A DNA stretch of 64,000 nt from Pelecanus crispus (lineage: Eukaryota; Chordata; Aves; Pelecaniformes; Pelecanidae): positions 61,769,710-61,833,709 of the forward strand of contig NC_134646.1 in NCBI RefSeq assembly GCF_030463565.1, read 5' to 3'. The first letter of the stretch is position 1. Each line of letters begins with the position of its first letter. Positions 35,151 through 49,730 of this stretch are shown here, one piece after another. Position numbers and translations under genes: made by a program. Below the pieces are notes generated by a model that was given only the letters and a program-made list of their open reading frames with translations, had not been told where the DNA came from and did no database searches.

Positions 35151-38100
35151 TGGTCATGTACGTGTGAAAGAATCAGTCAGCAGAGAAACTATATTTGATT
35201 CAGTAATTGTGTTAGGCTAGGCCCAAGTGGGGATCTGTGTTTGGGAACATAGCTGGAGCCTCAAAATAGCTATAGCCAGTTTTTATGTAACAAAGAGGGA
35301 ATGTATCTGAAATCTCATCTCTCTTGGTAGGTTAAAGTGTCTCTTTGCAACCTTGTGTGACTTTGCACTTTGGGAAATGGATTCTTGGGTTCCAGCCTTT
35401 GGTCTGAAAAACCTTCTTGCATCCAATGTCTTTTTAAAGCACTTAAATAGAAAGAGCTCTAGAATCAGGGGCTGAGATAGCACTGCCAGGGGGCTACAAT
35501 TCACAGGATCCTTTGCTTACGCTTTGTCTGGAACAGCTCCCTTCCCAGTGGCAGGCTTCAGCAGCCTTCTTCACAGCATGCCATCAAGGATGTGACTTCG
35601 AGAGCTGTGAGACATGGCTTTGAGGCGGAGGGTCAAACTGAACTAGGGCTGCTAATTTATGAGGGAATTCTCTAACCCTTTGAATACTGTGTAAAATAAT
35701 CACCACCTCCCTTGTGGTTTTAACTGGGAGTTGCTGTGGCTGCTGTGTTTTAGGTTGAACGTTGTGCTCTAAGTTTGTGTGAGATGTGGCTTTAATGCAT
35801 CTGCCAGGCTTTGGAGCCTCAGCAACACCATGTGGTTTCAAGGCACAAGAAATCTGGTATAGCCACGCCCTAGGGCAAGGGGTTCATAAGCTCTCAGTAG
35901 GCTTGGCTGGGTATCCAGCTGAAGTGCCTCGTCCCTCCTGGCTTAGACGCATGTGGATATTTGATTATAAATCCTTGCTCTTAACTTGGACTCCCTGTTC
36001 TATCATGTATTTGGCCAGACAGCCTTTCCTGATTCCCAATACAAATAGTCTGCTTATTTTACAATTCCCAGATGAGCTTGGCAGGAGATATTTTTCTGAG
36101 ACCTGTCAAGATGGTAGGAACTCTGGTATGCCCATCAAAACAGCTTTAGTCAGCTAGACACCTGGGTGGAATTGCAGTGTCTGTGGACTTCCAGAGAATG
36201 CTGCCATTTTCGGTTTTGGGCTTGGGCACTTAAAATTCACAAAAGTGTCACTAGGACACTAAAAGTATTAGAGTGAACACAATTAATAATGCAGTTGAAA
36301 TAAGAAATCCTTCAAAATGCCCTAATTTCCTGACTCTGCTTAAAAGGCTCTATCCTGACTGGACGATATACATATGTGTGATACACAATAGACTGGCCTG
36401 GGCTTAGTCGAATGGAAGGTTGAATAGGGTCTGAGGACAGGTTGTCCGTATGGATAACTTCTTTTTATGCTGGCTAGGCGTTACACAGCAGAGAATCTGG
36501 GTCCCACTGGCATAGCAGTGGTACGGGTAGAAACTGAGCATTGGCAGCTGATTTATGTCTTTCCTCCCTGAGAACAGCAGAGACTTCACGTGCATCATAT
36601 GTATGATGCGGTGAATCTTTTCAAGAGAAAACCGTGACTCGTTTGCCTCATTTGTCCAGTCTTGCAGAACAGCTCAGATTGAGCTAGAGGAAGTGGCTTG
36701 TCATTTTTATGCCATAATCTTTGTGATAAAGAAATGACATAGCAGGTTAAGTTGTAAGGTTGATTTCTATATGCATGTATCTCTCCTTAGGTGTCATACG
36801 CAAATAAGTATAGATAAATAAAAAGGTCTTAAACAGGGAATAGGTCCATGGTAGTCAAGCAGTTTTCTCTTCCCATTGATAAAATTGTCTCATTATTTGC
36901 TCCCCAGCTTTGGAAACACAACTACTGAAGTCCTGGTTATGGATTTCAAAGGGTCATTGCTCTTATGCCTCAGGGACTTCTCAAGGGAATAGTAGGAAGA
37001 CATACAGAGAAGTTGTTTGACTTGATTGCATGAGGCTGCTTAAAGAAAAGTGTATGGTGATTGATGTATGCCATAAATGCCCAAGTTCCAGGTTTTTTAT
37101 GCTTATTTTAGAATATGAGGTAGCTTATAAAGATGTTGCAGTAAAAACAAAAGCTATAATTTGGGAATTCTGTTCCATGTTCACATCATTTTAGTGTAGC
37201 TGCTAAAGGCTGTTATTTGCTCCTAATAATTTCTGAAATATTTGAATACTCTAAAACACTCCTCTGTTCCCTGTCCTCTCGTGTAGTTCCTCTTCTGTAC
37301 CTTCACAAGAGGCTTTTTCCAGGTTCTTGCTAGAAATATCTGTACTTTGAGGTGTTACCTAATGCCTGTCCTATGTATTTCCCCTTGTCATATTAGCTGG
37401 GGGAGCAAACCTAAGTTTGAACTGCTCTATCCTGCTTCAGTGATATTCTCTAATTTCAACCCTGTTCAGTGGCCTGGTCTGAGCATCCTGAAGACCATGA
37501 GCCTTTTACACTGGATGCATCCATATTCTGTGTGCCTACTTGAGAAACAATCCTACACGGAAATCGGTGGGGATATTTTGGTTTACTTCAAAAAAAATCT
37601 TGATGAGTCCCTCCATTGACTAATTTCTGACTAGTTGTCTATTTCACTGGAAATACTGAGGTTTTTTATATGTGTGTTATTGTTCTTCACACTTTCTTTT
37701 TTTTCCTAATGGTTGAACCATTTCTCCTGGCATAAAAATTATGTACGTTTCCACATCTGGTGATTTTTTTTTTTTTTTGTTTCCCCCGGTAGGTCTCTCA
37801 GACCTATCTTTAAAATATTAAGGGAAATGAGAAAAACTAAAGGTCTGTGATAGCTTTCTTACAGATGCTTCTAGTTCTGTCTATAGGCCTAGCTGAAGAA
37901 GTGAGACTTCAACCTCTGGATGAAAGATGAGGTAACGAAGAAGGACTTAATAACTTCACAGGACTCAATAAATTTAGGTCTCAAAGAGTAGAGAGAGAGG
38001 ATAGAAGCATGCTGCTTGATCCATCGATATATTAAAGGCTTTGGTAAATTTTGAGGACTGAGAATATTCAAGAGTTCCTGAGAGGTCAAAGACATCTGTT

Positions 38101-38848
38101 AAAGATAGCAATAGTTGAAAGATGTTGCTGTCCCTGGTGAAAATCAGATTGAAATTTTAGCTGAATTTGAGGAAGGGCAGATGCTGAGGTCAGAAAGGTA
38201 CATTTGAAGAAAACAACAATATGTCAGGGTCTGCAGTTGACATTTACTTTTCGCTTAAGTCCCTTTTTGGCTGTGTGTGAGATGCTGCTGAGCAAACTGA
38301 TGAATCAGAGTGCCTAATAAGGCATAGCTGGGTAATCTCAAAACCTATATGTGACTTAAACATGAAGTAGCACTAAACTCAGGTGCTGACCTGAAAACTG
38401 GGGTATTGCTGGTCACTCAGGTCACTGGTTTGAACTGGTATGGTGGTCACTAAGATCCTGTAACAATGCAGGATCCACATGACAATGTGAATACAAAGCA
38501 AATTTTCTCCTGGCCATGATGTGGCCTTAGTTTCCTGCACCCTCACCAGAGGGGACCGGGAGAATGCAAATAAGGACAGAATCTGCCTTTCAGAATATTT
38601 ATTACTCTGGGGCTGAATGAGCCAGGAACTGGACAGTTTGATTTTCTTCGCAGTACTGACAGGAAAGCAAGCAAATCCTTTGCCTTGCATTTTGTATGTC
38701 AGCACAACTGGCTGTGGAGCTGCTTGTTTTGTGTCTTCTGGCTCAGAAGTCACTTTTCCTTACGCTTCCATTTGCAGAATCAGCTGAAGACTGTGAGCCT
38801 GCTTAAATATAGAAGTATTTTCTAGATATGGATTGTTTCTCAACTGAA

Positions 38849-38886
38849 TATATACATATATATATAAAAATATGAATATATATAAA
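38849..38886. repeat. AT-rich imperfect (TA)n microsatellite
   Basis: Alternating tatacatatatatata followed by interrupted atgaatatatataaag. Confidence 0.7.
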
Positions 38887-39583
38887 GACTATTTTTGTAG
38901 CCTCCTGGAATAATTTAACTTTTATTGTATCAGTTTTATGGATGCTGATATCAATGAGAAATTCTACTTCGGACATTAGGAAAATGGAAAATATCAGACA
39001 GTGAGCATGAAGACTGCAGCCTACTGCCACAGGACGAAGTTTGTGAGAAAAACTTGGCAAGTGAGACTGGTTCCCAGCGATGTTACATGGTTATGCCATG
39101 TACACTGTCACACAGCTGCCACTAGCTTGCAGCATAGCAGCACGCTGTACACTGCTATGAAATCAAGCTCTTCATTGATCCTTCGTCTGCTGGAAGCCAT
39201 TGCCTCTTGTATTTGCCTGTGAGTTCTGTGCAGCAGTGAAAACCCTGAAACAATTTATTGGCCTTCTGCAGCAATTTGGGGGTTACAGATAGCAGAACCT
39301 TTAAAACATGCTGTAGAAAGACTTTGAATCTTTAGGTGTTCTCGGAAACACTTTGTGAACAGAGGAAGGTGGGAAAGGAGAGAAGGTGGAGACCTCATAT
39401 GTTTTAGATGTAGAATTTTTGTAAGTTAAAATAAGAAAATAATAAACCCTATGAAAACAACAATTAAGTGTAAGTGCACTAAATGGTACAAATTAACTCA
39501 TGCAATTTTGGCATTCTAGCTTATGGAAAACTACTTTTGTTTGCACGTCAGTTTTGTGGATAGGCTCAGTGCTGCTTTGTTCT

Positions 39584-39611
39584 CCCCCCCCTCCCCCCCC
39601 CCCCCCCCCCC
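39584..39611. repeat. Long C homopolymer tract
   Basis: Eight C, one T, then nineteen C, followed by gacccccagg. It is G-rich on the - strand, so prone to i-motif/G-quadruplex formation and length error in sequencing. Confidence 0.9.
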
Positions 39612-42094
39612 GACCCCCAGGTTTTTGGAAGTGGGCGTGAAGAGACACTGCTGGAGTCTAGCAGGCCTTTATCCTTTAAGTATGCCATACATTTTTACTT
39701 AAGCAAGCAATATTCTGAAAGTAGGCTCAGATGTCTATGGAGATTGCTTCAAAAAAGGTATTGGAGTTTTTTGTGTATATGCCTTTAGGCAGGATTGAAG
39801 CCAGGTAGGATATGTGATCTCAGCTGTGGTATTCAATTGTAGCTTTGTGTCCCCCAAAATCATCTTGCCCTGAATATTTCAAATGCTTCTGATTTGTTTA
39901 TTTCATCTGAAATATTGCTGGTGGCAGGTATTGTGGTGGTGGTGTAATGCTCAGAACATCAGCCTTTCTTAATACAAAGAAAATTGGATAAAGCTGTAAG
40001 CAGTTAGTATGAGTCAGTGATTCTCTTCTGTAAAAAAAGACAAAACAAAACAAAAAAAACCCAAACAACAAATGGAACAAGGAGCTTTCTTAAAATTGTC
40101 AGGATATTGCTTTTGACCATTTAATGGAATAACCTGCAGTTCTTTGTAAGGGAACTGTTAGAAGTCAGCATGCTCTCCTCCAGCCAGATCAATCCTTCTG
40201 TTTTCCAATTTGTTCTCCTTCCCCAAATCCCCCTCTATCTTTCCCCCCTTGCCTTAGCTTGTTCTTCCTGTACCATTTGCCTGCATTTCCACATTTTCTC
40301 CTTCCATTTTTCACCTGTGTTAACCGACCAAATGAGTCAACTTTGTATTGCTGGATTTCTTCTTTACAGTATCATTTTCTAAACTTCGGAGTGGAAACTG
40401 GGAAGCTTTTATTTGTTACAACAGAAATATTAGGGGCTGAAAAGAAACACAGTTCAGAACCTGTTCTGTCTGTCACCAGTGCTTGTAGCAACAAAGCATC
40501 ATCATTAGAAAATATGGTGGAGTACCACAGAGAAAAAAATAATCCAGTGATGTTCTCTGTTGTGGAGTGCTGAAGTCACAATAGTGAATGGCCATTAAGT
40601 TTTAAACCTACACAAGGAGAATAAAAAAAAAAATAATCCTACCTTTCAGATTGTACTCCATCAACTGCTTGAAAGGTTTGGTTTAAATGTCTTGACCCTG
40701 CAATAGTAAAAGAACACTCTGCAAGTGGTTTCTTCATGTGCCCACAAGAAGGATACTCTGAGGTGTAGGCTGTCTACTGCAAACGATGTGGAAATATAAC
40801 AACCTCCTCTTCGTGGCATTGTGTATTTTTAATTTAGACAGTGATCAAACAAATGACTTGAGTAGTACGCTCATCCCCTTGAGCTGAACTGGAATGCTAA
40901 CCTGCTTAAAATGAGCATGAGCTTGCCTGCTACAGTGGATTAGGACTCATGTGAAATGTTTATACTTTAAACAACAATACAATTAGAAAATTTTCACATA
41001 TGCAGTATTATAGGATTTCTTTTTTTTTCTTTGCTGGGAGCCAGGATATTTATAGTATCAGCTAAAACTTTACCTTTACTGTATGCTTGTCAGAACTTTC
41101 TCCTTCAGATTTTCACAAACTTTGAGACTTAAGAAATGCCTCTGGCATTGCAGCAATATTCTAGGTATTGGTAAAGATATTGTTCTTTCAGATATGTGTG
41201 CTCCAGGCTAAATGGAAAACTCAGCAAAATATTTTCTATGAAGAACTTGGAGAGACAGATAAATTCATGAGATAATGGTAGAATTAGAATGAAACAACGC
41301 AGATGCTTTTTCTCCTTTAAAAGTACCAATATTTTCTGTATTTCTTGTACTGAGTGGAATGTGGGCATATGCCCATGTGGATATGTGTGTGCACGCAAAC
41401 CTGTAATGAATATTAATCACCAAGTCAAGCTCATTTCTGTGAAACAGGCAATGTATTTTGCTGTGGATTTTAGAATTTGGGCCATGTGCTTTCTTTCATT
41501 GTCAGCATCTCTCTGCTTGAGTGACAATAACTTGAAAAATCTCAGTGCAGCTTACGTTACAAACCACAAATCCAGATAGAGTTGTGCTTGCACCATTCTT
41601 GAAACCTGCAAGGCTTTTCTTGTAAGAGAGTGGGTTTTTTACTGGCCTTGAGATCCCTTTCAGCAGAACTCATCTAGGATCTAAGCCAAGGCAGTTCATT
41701 CCTGAATTCAGCATCCATAGGTGATGGGGCTGGGGAGGGACAATGCAAGGCAATTTCATGGTCATTGCTCTTGCTGCTGGTTTTGCTACACTGTCTTTGC
41801 ATACATATTCCTTACAATTATACTTTTCAGAATTTATGGGTAAACTCTGAAGGTTCTCATAAGATTTCACTGCTACCTTTCAGGTTTGAAAGTACCATTG
41901 GCTGTATAGGTAGTTTCATGGTTGCTGTTGGCCTACAAAGTCAAGAAGACAACAATGCATAGTGTCTGACCAATAGGCAATATTTAGAAGACTTTCTATT
42001 AAAAGCCTGAAATATGACTGAAAACTAAATGCAAATTGAGGTGGCCCAGATATCTGATGTGACTCATGGCTAAGGAGGGCCTGGGAACCCTTGA

Positions 42095-42215
42095 TTCATT
42101 GCATTGCTCTGTTGCCCTACAGCAAGTCACTTAACTTGTCTATGCTACCATTTCATATCCTTCTCAGAGCTTAATGTTTGTGCAGCACTTTGGAGATTTA
42201 CAGCCCTATTCAATC
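42095..42215 (+). mobile_element. MIR-type CORE-SINE relic
   Basis: gctctgttgccctacagcaa, then gtcacttaacttgtctatgc, then catttcatatccttctcaga, then tgcagcactttggagattt follows the MIR order (ctgtgacct...caagtcacttaacctctctgtgcc...tttcctcat...aaagcactttgagat). The divergence is large. Confidence 0.55.
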
Positions 42216-45200
42216 TTATTATGCTGTTGCAAAGGGCTGAGAATGTTTCTGTGCATCTGTTAAAGGTGCTATCAGTATTTTAGGTGGAGTAAATAATAAC
42301 GCTTATCAAGAATGAGTCATTGTTTGTTCCTATTTTTATGCAACCTTTTACTGGTGTCGTCTTGTGTCTCTTTTTGCCTTAATTCTATTCTTATTTGATA
42401 TAGCTGTCATTATTAATTGCCAAGTAGATTCTTCCATTTAATTTTTGTTCCAATCTCTAATTGGTCTTACTTACAGTGTAATTCTGTCTTGATGTCCTTA
42501 TTTGTTTTGTGTAAGCCATTTATGTGTACAATGAAAGTAAAATGAAAAATAAAATCCGTGGCCTCTTGCCACATGTTGAAAGGATGCAGATTTTATTTAA
42601 CAAATGCAAAAGATGTAGCCTGCTTAACTAAAACTTACAGTGCATTCTTAACACCTGTGAATTGCTTTTGCCTGTTTAACAAATTTTGAAGTAGTAAGTT
42701 AGCTATAGGGTTTTCTTTTAACTTATAGTTGGGTTTTGTTTGTTTATTTTAAATCTTCTAGGAAGCATATTTCTGTAATTCCGTGGAAATTTTAAATGAA
42801 AATGCCAAAAAGGAGAGCAGCTGTTGGTAAGCTGTAAGCTTACCCATTATATCATATCAAGTGATAACTGATTTCACTGTGAGCTTCTGTCTGATGTGTG
42901 TGACTGGCTTTTGACCCAAAAGTAGGGTGTGTTTTTTCTTTAAGGAAAAGCAATGAATTAGTGGAACTGTTTGCCTATAATGTTAAAATGAGTGCCGAAA
43001 ACTCAGTCTCAAATGCTGGATATTTAACAGAAGAACATGTGCAGAAGCTGGCTTTCAATTGAACCAATAGTTCATCTTCTCTGTGTCAGACAGGATCAGG
43101 CATAAACCATTCTATATTTGCTCTTAAATATGAGTTAAAAATATCCCCTTTTCATTGTATTTGGAGCTTTCTCCTCTTCTGCTTGGTGATAGTTTGGAAT
43201 ATGGCTGTTAGTCCTGCAAATTATACTCAGACATCTTAATTAAATACTCTTTTTACCATCATCTTTGCTTAGCAACATCCCTTTTGAGATATTCTGGGAA
43301 ACTTAATACTTGTCTGGTGTGTAAAACAGTGTTTGTAAATCAAAGAATGTTGCCACATCCTTCCTGCTCGCTTATGTTGTTTAATACTTTTTGTATTACT
43401 CTTTTTGAGACAGAAACATGAAGCCTTACGCACCCAGTCATTCCAACTTATTGCACGACACAGCTACAAGTGACCTGAGACCCGTTCTTTGGAATATGTC
43501 TTACCATGTTGGTGTAGATCATTAAAGCGAGTGTATAGTATCTACATGGTTGTCATGGATCCAAGCAGCAAGTAGTTTTCACATTCCAAAATAACCTGGA
43601 ATTTAAACAAAATCATTAGGATCTCAGAAGCTCCTATTTGCATTTTCCATTTCATTTAGTTGCTGAAAAACATGGTATCTCAAAGTTGTATAGTCAAAAT
43701 CTAAATGGAGTACTCTAAGCCTGCTTTGGCATAGACCCTGGGTACACTTCAGACCCTGAGTGTGTTTTGTGCTGGACAAAATTGACCTTTTGGACACTGA
43801 GCAGTTATTTCTGTATTTACCTTCTAGTGCTGCTGTTGAATCCCTTTCTAGGTTTTTGTTTTCTAAAGTTGTATTTGTCCTGTGCTTGAAGTGTGCATGG
43901 GGTGCTGCTTTCTCTGCACAGGCTGGACAGTTGTCGCTCTGATCCACCTATAGTCCCACCCCATTAGGAGGTCCCACGCTGAGGTCTTCCAGCACCATAT
44001 AGTTTCTCTGTTGTATAATGACAGCACTTTTCATAAGAAAAGAGCCTCCCTCACCCTAAGGATCGAAGAGAACTAAGGTATGTTTTATTCAAACAATACA
44101 GGGTTTAACCCTTTCTTTCCAGAATTCATAACTTGGTTTCCCAAGCTGATCTGAAGATCAGCTGTTTGTAGATGTTACCTGTTTTCCTTCATTGGTCAAA
44201 AGTATTAGAACTCCATGCTGTCCCCGACAGTTTCAACAGTGAATCAACAGAACAGCTATCAACAGTGGTTTTAATTTATGCCCTGAGGTTTGCATTCCCC
44301 TCACAGTTTCCTTCCCTTCTCTAATAGCCTTGGCCCTGCCCAAGTGTGCTTTTGTGGTATTGTTCAAATACTTTCTCTGCTGCAAACTCTGTTGTCCAAT
44401 AGCTTTTTTTGGGGGTCTTTTTGATCAGTTCAACTCTTCATCTCAATTCACATTTCAGTGGAACAAACCCCTGATATTCCATGCATTCTTTGTGTTTCTG
44501 CCCATGTGTTTCAATATAATTGTTTACAGAAGGTTGTATTAATGTGTTCTTTGTGCAAGGAGAGCTGAGATGCATTTTGTATGTGGGATACTGTATAAAA
44601 TGTAGGCCCACTGCATGTTGATGGGTAAAACTGTGATTGACCTTGCTAGGAAAGGGATCAAAGCCTTTATGATTTTGTTGCAAGGTCATGAAAGGGAGAA
44701 GTTTTGTGAAATCAAAGCTGAATTTGAAAATCCTAAATTGTTTCTATGAATGCTTGAAGTGAAAAAATAATCTTTCAACTGTAAAACTGCACACTTCTGC
44801 CCTACGCTCTGTAGGGATGAGGAGAAGTAAAAATATAGGTAACTATAGCTGTCTTGGTTTATTGGGGGAATTGAGGAGGAACAGAAATGAATAGTCAGGT
44901 TTTTTTGCAAAAAGCACCTAGGAAATATAATCATGTTCAAGTTAGTTATTCTATCACTCTTTCTTGAATTCAAGAAGGTTTTCATGACTTTTTATATATT
45001 TATCAGTACACTAGTTCTTGAATTCTGTCATTACACTCCTTGTAAATATCAGACTTGTCACTAATAACATGAAGAACATAAACAGTTAACGCTTGAATGA
45101 ACACTGTTAAACAGTTCTTCAAGATCTGACCAATCTCCCTGATTTGTGGAGAGCCTGATCAGTAACTGAAAAGGCACAGGTTGTTTTCTGAGTGCTAACA

Positions 45201-45764
45201 AGCTGCCAAAAGGAGAGATCTTGATCCACAGCTGAAAATAGGCAGTAATCATCTGGAAGAGCTCTGTGGTCTTGCCAGTTCCTGGATGCATCAGCTGAAC
45301 TTCCAGTTGCCACCTGTGTCAGTTGAGTTTTGCTCATTTTGCCATAAATTGAAAATGTCATAAACTGCTGGTGTGTTGTACTGTAAGAAGTGGTTTATTC
45401 AAATATGTGCAAGAGACTTCTGGAGAATTACCACCTTTCTGTTAGCTAAGGCAGCTTAGGATAGTGCTGTCTGTTTAGTTGATCTTGCAGTCCATGATCA
45501 TGTGCCCATTTGTGTCTAGATATGGGTTCTTAGCTATAGTTGTCTTTTAGTGAGGTCCCTTTGGGTCACTGGCAGAAAGAGGTATTTTTATGTTCTGTTT
45601 GTTCCACTGCTTTTGTAGACCATGCTGGCTAGTATTTCTTCCTGGCAACTAGTGATCATGAGCTGTTTTAGATGGTAGTATCCTTGTTCTTAGCAGGCTT
45701 TCTGCTGCCTGGACTATGAATCACAACAAAATAAATTTGTTTTATGTTTTATGAAGTGTCGTAC

Positions 45765-45850
45765 AGAATCATAAAATAATCAATTGAAAGGGAGCTCCAG
45801 AGTTTGTCTGGCCCAGCCTTCCACTCTGTAGAGGTCAATATAGGTCTACA
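45765..45850 (-). mobile_element. Short CR1 3'-end fragment, antisense
   Basis: cagaatcataaaataatcaa, then ttgaaagggagctccagag, then tgtctggcccagcc corresponds to the antisense CR1 end (agaatcatagaatggtt...ggaagggacctctggag...atctagtccaacc). It is degenerate. Confidence 0.5.
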
Positions 45851-48800
45851 GCATGGTATGAAACATGTTAACAGCCAGGTTTAGCTCATTAATGCATGGG
45901 AAGCTTTGATCTTTATTGGCACTTTCTGCAACAGCAGCATATGGCTCTGCTGGGCAGGTGATGCAGTGTCAATATACTCTGTCTATGTTTGCATAGTTCT
46001 TTACTAGTAAAAATCTCCCAGAAGCCTAGGGTGAAAGTTCAGCATCCAAAATTTTCCACTTCTGTAACAGTTTCCTGTTCTTAGCTTGGGTGTTAAACGT
46101 GTTCGGATTGCTTACCTCCAGATTTCAGCCCAAAATGCTAGCAATCTCTCTACTGTTTAAAGAACCTAGAAGAGGAAAAGAATATACTGCTGTATTGCTG
46201 TATATTGCTATTTGCATATATAGCTATGTGCTGTGGCAATACAGAGACATTTATGTTCCCTCTAGAAGGTGGCATTTCTGGTGACGTCCCTGGGTCTTTT
46301 GTGAAAAAGAGAATTTTTTGTTGCAATAGATTACACTGTTCCTCAGGTACCACTTTCTCATTTTAAAGTTTTTGTTGTCGGGACAAGCAAAATAATGACT
46401 AGATAAGAAATGTCTTACGCGTGGGACGTTTTACAGCTTCATCCTGCAAGTTGCTTGGGCACAGAGATGTTCAGGTACCCAATTCCTGTAGCCACTGTTC
46501 AGTCAGCACTGAGAAACCATGACAGTCAGACAGACAGTGCTCTGCATGGAGCAGCTACCTTTTCTTTCTTTGTAGAAGATGAGCACATGCAGCCTTTCAT
46601 ATGATCAGAATCTGAGAAATCAACCTACCCAGATGCTTAAAAATTAATTAAGGGGAGGGAGTGAGCAAAATCAGCTCCTGGTTCCTGCAGCTGTCAGTGC
46701 CCATAAATCAGCTCTGTTTTGCCTTTTGAAGCAGGACAAGAGCATGAATTTAATTAATGGGTTTGACTTGCTCTGGAAACACACAGTAGAGAAATCACCT
46801 TACGCACACCTTTCACAGATGCTGTAAACATACAAATGTTATTGTGTATTTACTTATGAATGTTTTCCAGCATCAGTGTGCTAGATACAGTTGAATGCCT
46901 CAGGCAGGTGGCAAGCAAATGACTGCAACAAATCCTTGTTCTTTGGACACCCAGATCAGAGCCACAAAGGGAGCAGCAGGTTAGCTCCTGGTTTCTTGGT
47001 TCCACCCGAGCTCTGCTCAACAAAGGCATTAATAATGGCTGCTGCAGAAAACTCTAGGGGGTAACAAAAAGAGTGGGTTTTGTCTGTTTTCCATGATTGG
47101 GAACTTAATTAGAATATGAAAAAAAAAATCATCAAGTAGATTTGTCCTGCCACTCAAAAAAACCCCAAAAGCTCATTCTTTTTAAACTGTCTCTGCAATG
47201 TGCTTTATTCAAATACTGAAACATAAGCTTGAAAATACTGAAAAAATGGTTGAATATTGTTTTATGTTTCCTGTGTTGCCTACAGGTATGAGAGCATCCT
47301 GGAAACTTGAGGTGCAGAATGGCATCTGCTCTCCTATGATTGCTTGAACCCTGTGATGCTGTACTAACGGTGTCAGTTCTGGGGTTTTTTTGTTTGTTTG
47401 TTGCCCTGCCCCAAAACTCTCTCTATCTGGGGATTCGAGGAGAATTGGGCCTCTAACTTTCAGAACAACATTACCAGACCTGTGGTGACTGCATTTATGA
47501 ATATTTATCTGGAACTTAAGATTCAGAGTGAGTGTTGAGTGCAAGCTGCTGCACATTTTAATCAGGCAAAATCCTCAGACCTCCCTTCCTTTCCCTGTCA
47601 TGCTTGTATCCTGACAAGATCCATGATCCTTGGTTTTTAAACACTCATGCCAAAACAAGAACATCCATAAGAAATTTCAGTCAAAAAATGCTTCTTCTTT
47701 TCTAACTTTAAATATTCAAACACACTTATAACTGTACTGGCCAGACACTGACACCGGTAATTCTGGGAAATGTTCACAAAGAATGCCAGACACCAGGCAA
47801 CTGGTGCACTAGGTCTTTGTGTTTGTTATAAAAGAACATTTTTTTCATTTAACTGTAGAATAAATATTTTGGCTTTCTCATCTATATATAACAGCTTTAA
47901 TCAAACGACTTTAATAATTTCTTAAATTATTATTAAAGCTATACATGGCAGCATTTTATCATGTAAAAAGTCTTCATCAGCCTGATTTCATTAGCACAAC
48001 TTCCTGTAAAGGCTGTGTTGCACGCTCTGGGGTCATATATAGGGATGGCTGAAAAAGTAAATCATCATCCCCAGCTATCTTGCTTAGGACCTGGCTCTGT
48101 AAGCGGTATTCCCAGACACCCAGTCATCCCAGTCATCTCCCAGTCTCTGACTGTTTTCAGGCAGTGGTGACAAAGAAACATCTAATTTAGCTACAAAAAT
48201 TATGAAGGTTTCTGAAGAGTGTAATGCGCTGTCAGAAGCTCATAAGCTCTTCTGTCAGCAAAGAGCCATGGGGAGCATCCTGTAGAAAGTGGATTTCCCT
48301 CCATTCATGTTTTTGAGGATGTGGAAGTGGATGACATTAAATCATGGGATATAATTTAGACAGTGAGAAGATTGCAGGCTGATTCTGTAAGTAGAAAAAT
48401 CCCTTGAGGAAACACATTATGTCTATAATCCTGTCAGTCAGAAGATTAGAGATTCAGTCAAAAACTAACTTACGTAAATGGCTTAATAGTAAAGATTGTG
48501 CTAATAGAGGTAAGAAATGTATTTTGCTGAAGGCTACGAAAATTGGGGAACTTCAAGGAATGGTATTTCTTTTCTTTTTGAGTAGATGTAGTAGCACAAT
48601 GTTCTGAGCTATAATTAGTTGACCATGACTCTTCTATTGCAACATTTGAAATAAATGTCATTACGCAGATTTGTGATTGAAAGAATCCCGATGTGCTTAG
48701 CATTCATTTATATATTTGGATAACATTTAAGGCCTCAACTTCAGAGCTGGGACTTGTTCATTATAGTTTGTAACTGTGTGAATATTACACTGACACAATT

Positions 48801-48908
48801 AGAGAACGAGCTGATGTGCAATGAAGGTGCTTCACGTAACATTTTTGATATTCAGCACTAGCACGCACAGGCTTGCAAGCAGATTTTCCGCATCACTTTT
48901 GTTATGTG

Positions 48909-48935
48909 CACACACACATATATATATATATATAT
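48909..48935. repeat. (CA)n(TA)n microsatellite
   Basis: cacacacaca runs directly into tatatatatatatatat. Likely length-polymorphic. Confidence 0.85.
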
Positions 48936-49730
48936 TCCTGCTTGCTGTGGTTAGTGTGTAGAAAGCCCTACACTATCAAAGTTAGTTTTTAATAGTGTGT
49001 ATTCCTCTAGTTAGAAAGATAAGTGAGTCACCGTGGCTGCCGCTGCTTCTTTCTCCTGCTGTTGGTAGGGTACAGGCTCCTTTTGAAAAGGAGTTTTTGT
49101 TGAGAGGGTGGAGCCAGGTTTCCTCTTGCTTAGGAGGTATGATAATGAGTGGAACAAATTGATGGACCCTTATTTTATAGTTGGTGTTCATTTATGTAGC
49201 TCATCTTACATCAGTAATCAATGTAACCAATATATGCTCAAAATGACATATAGTTTGTTTTGCAATTCGTTATGAAATACTTGCACCCACAGCACAAACA
49301 CACCCCTGCCACATCTAGGGGATGGGGGCTGCAGGCCAGGGGAGTTTGGCTGACAGCTTCTGGGCATCTGCATCTCTCCTGGAGCACCTAGTGCTGGAGA
49401 GCCAAGGCTGGAGCTGGCGTCAAAGTGAAGTGAAGTGTTAGTACAACGCTTACTGCTTTTGCTGAAGTTGCTCAGCTTGTGTGAGGGAGGTGTAAAGCTG
49501 TCCCCAAAGGCCAGAAAGCCCCAGAAAGCTGTTGCCAAAGTAGTCAGCAGCTCTACCCTTTTCTCCTGCTTTCTGTGCAGGCAGCATGCTGCATAAAACA
49601 GAGAAGACCAGACTGCAGTAGGATATCTCCTCTGGGTGAGGAACTTAGGCATATTTGATAAACCTTAATGTGTACGTAAGAGCCTAAAAGGCACATAAAA
49701 TCCTGCTGAAGCTAGCTTCTCCTGGTCCAC

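Larger units (their letters stand above)
29013..49700. other. Non-coding region upstream of C4orf19 (intronic or intergenic)
   Basis: About 20.7 kb with no supported exon. It holds a T-run at 29894-29917, a G-run then A-run at 31149-31168, an (AAT)n stretch at 33346-33360, a possible old repeat at 35020-35150, an AT-rich microsatellite-like stretch at 38849-38886, a C-tract at 39584-39611, a MIR-like relic near 42095-42215, an antisense CR1 end near 45765-45850, and a CA/TA microsatellite at 48909-48935. Confidence 0.6.

Noticed and set aside
35786..36157. 123-codon + strand frame
   Set aside because: No family resemblance, no conserved motif and no splice support.
49218..49652. 144-codon - strand frame
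   Set aside because: No recognisable family, no start or splice context, and length is within chance expectation.
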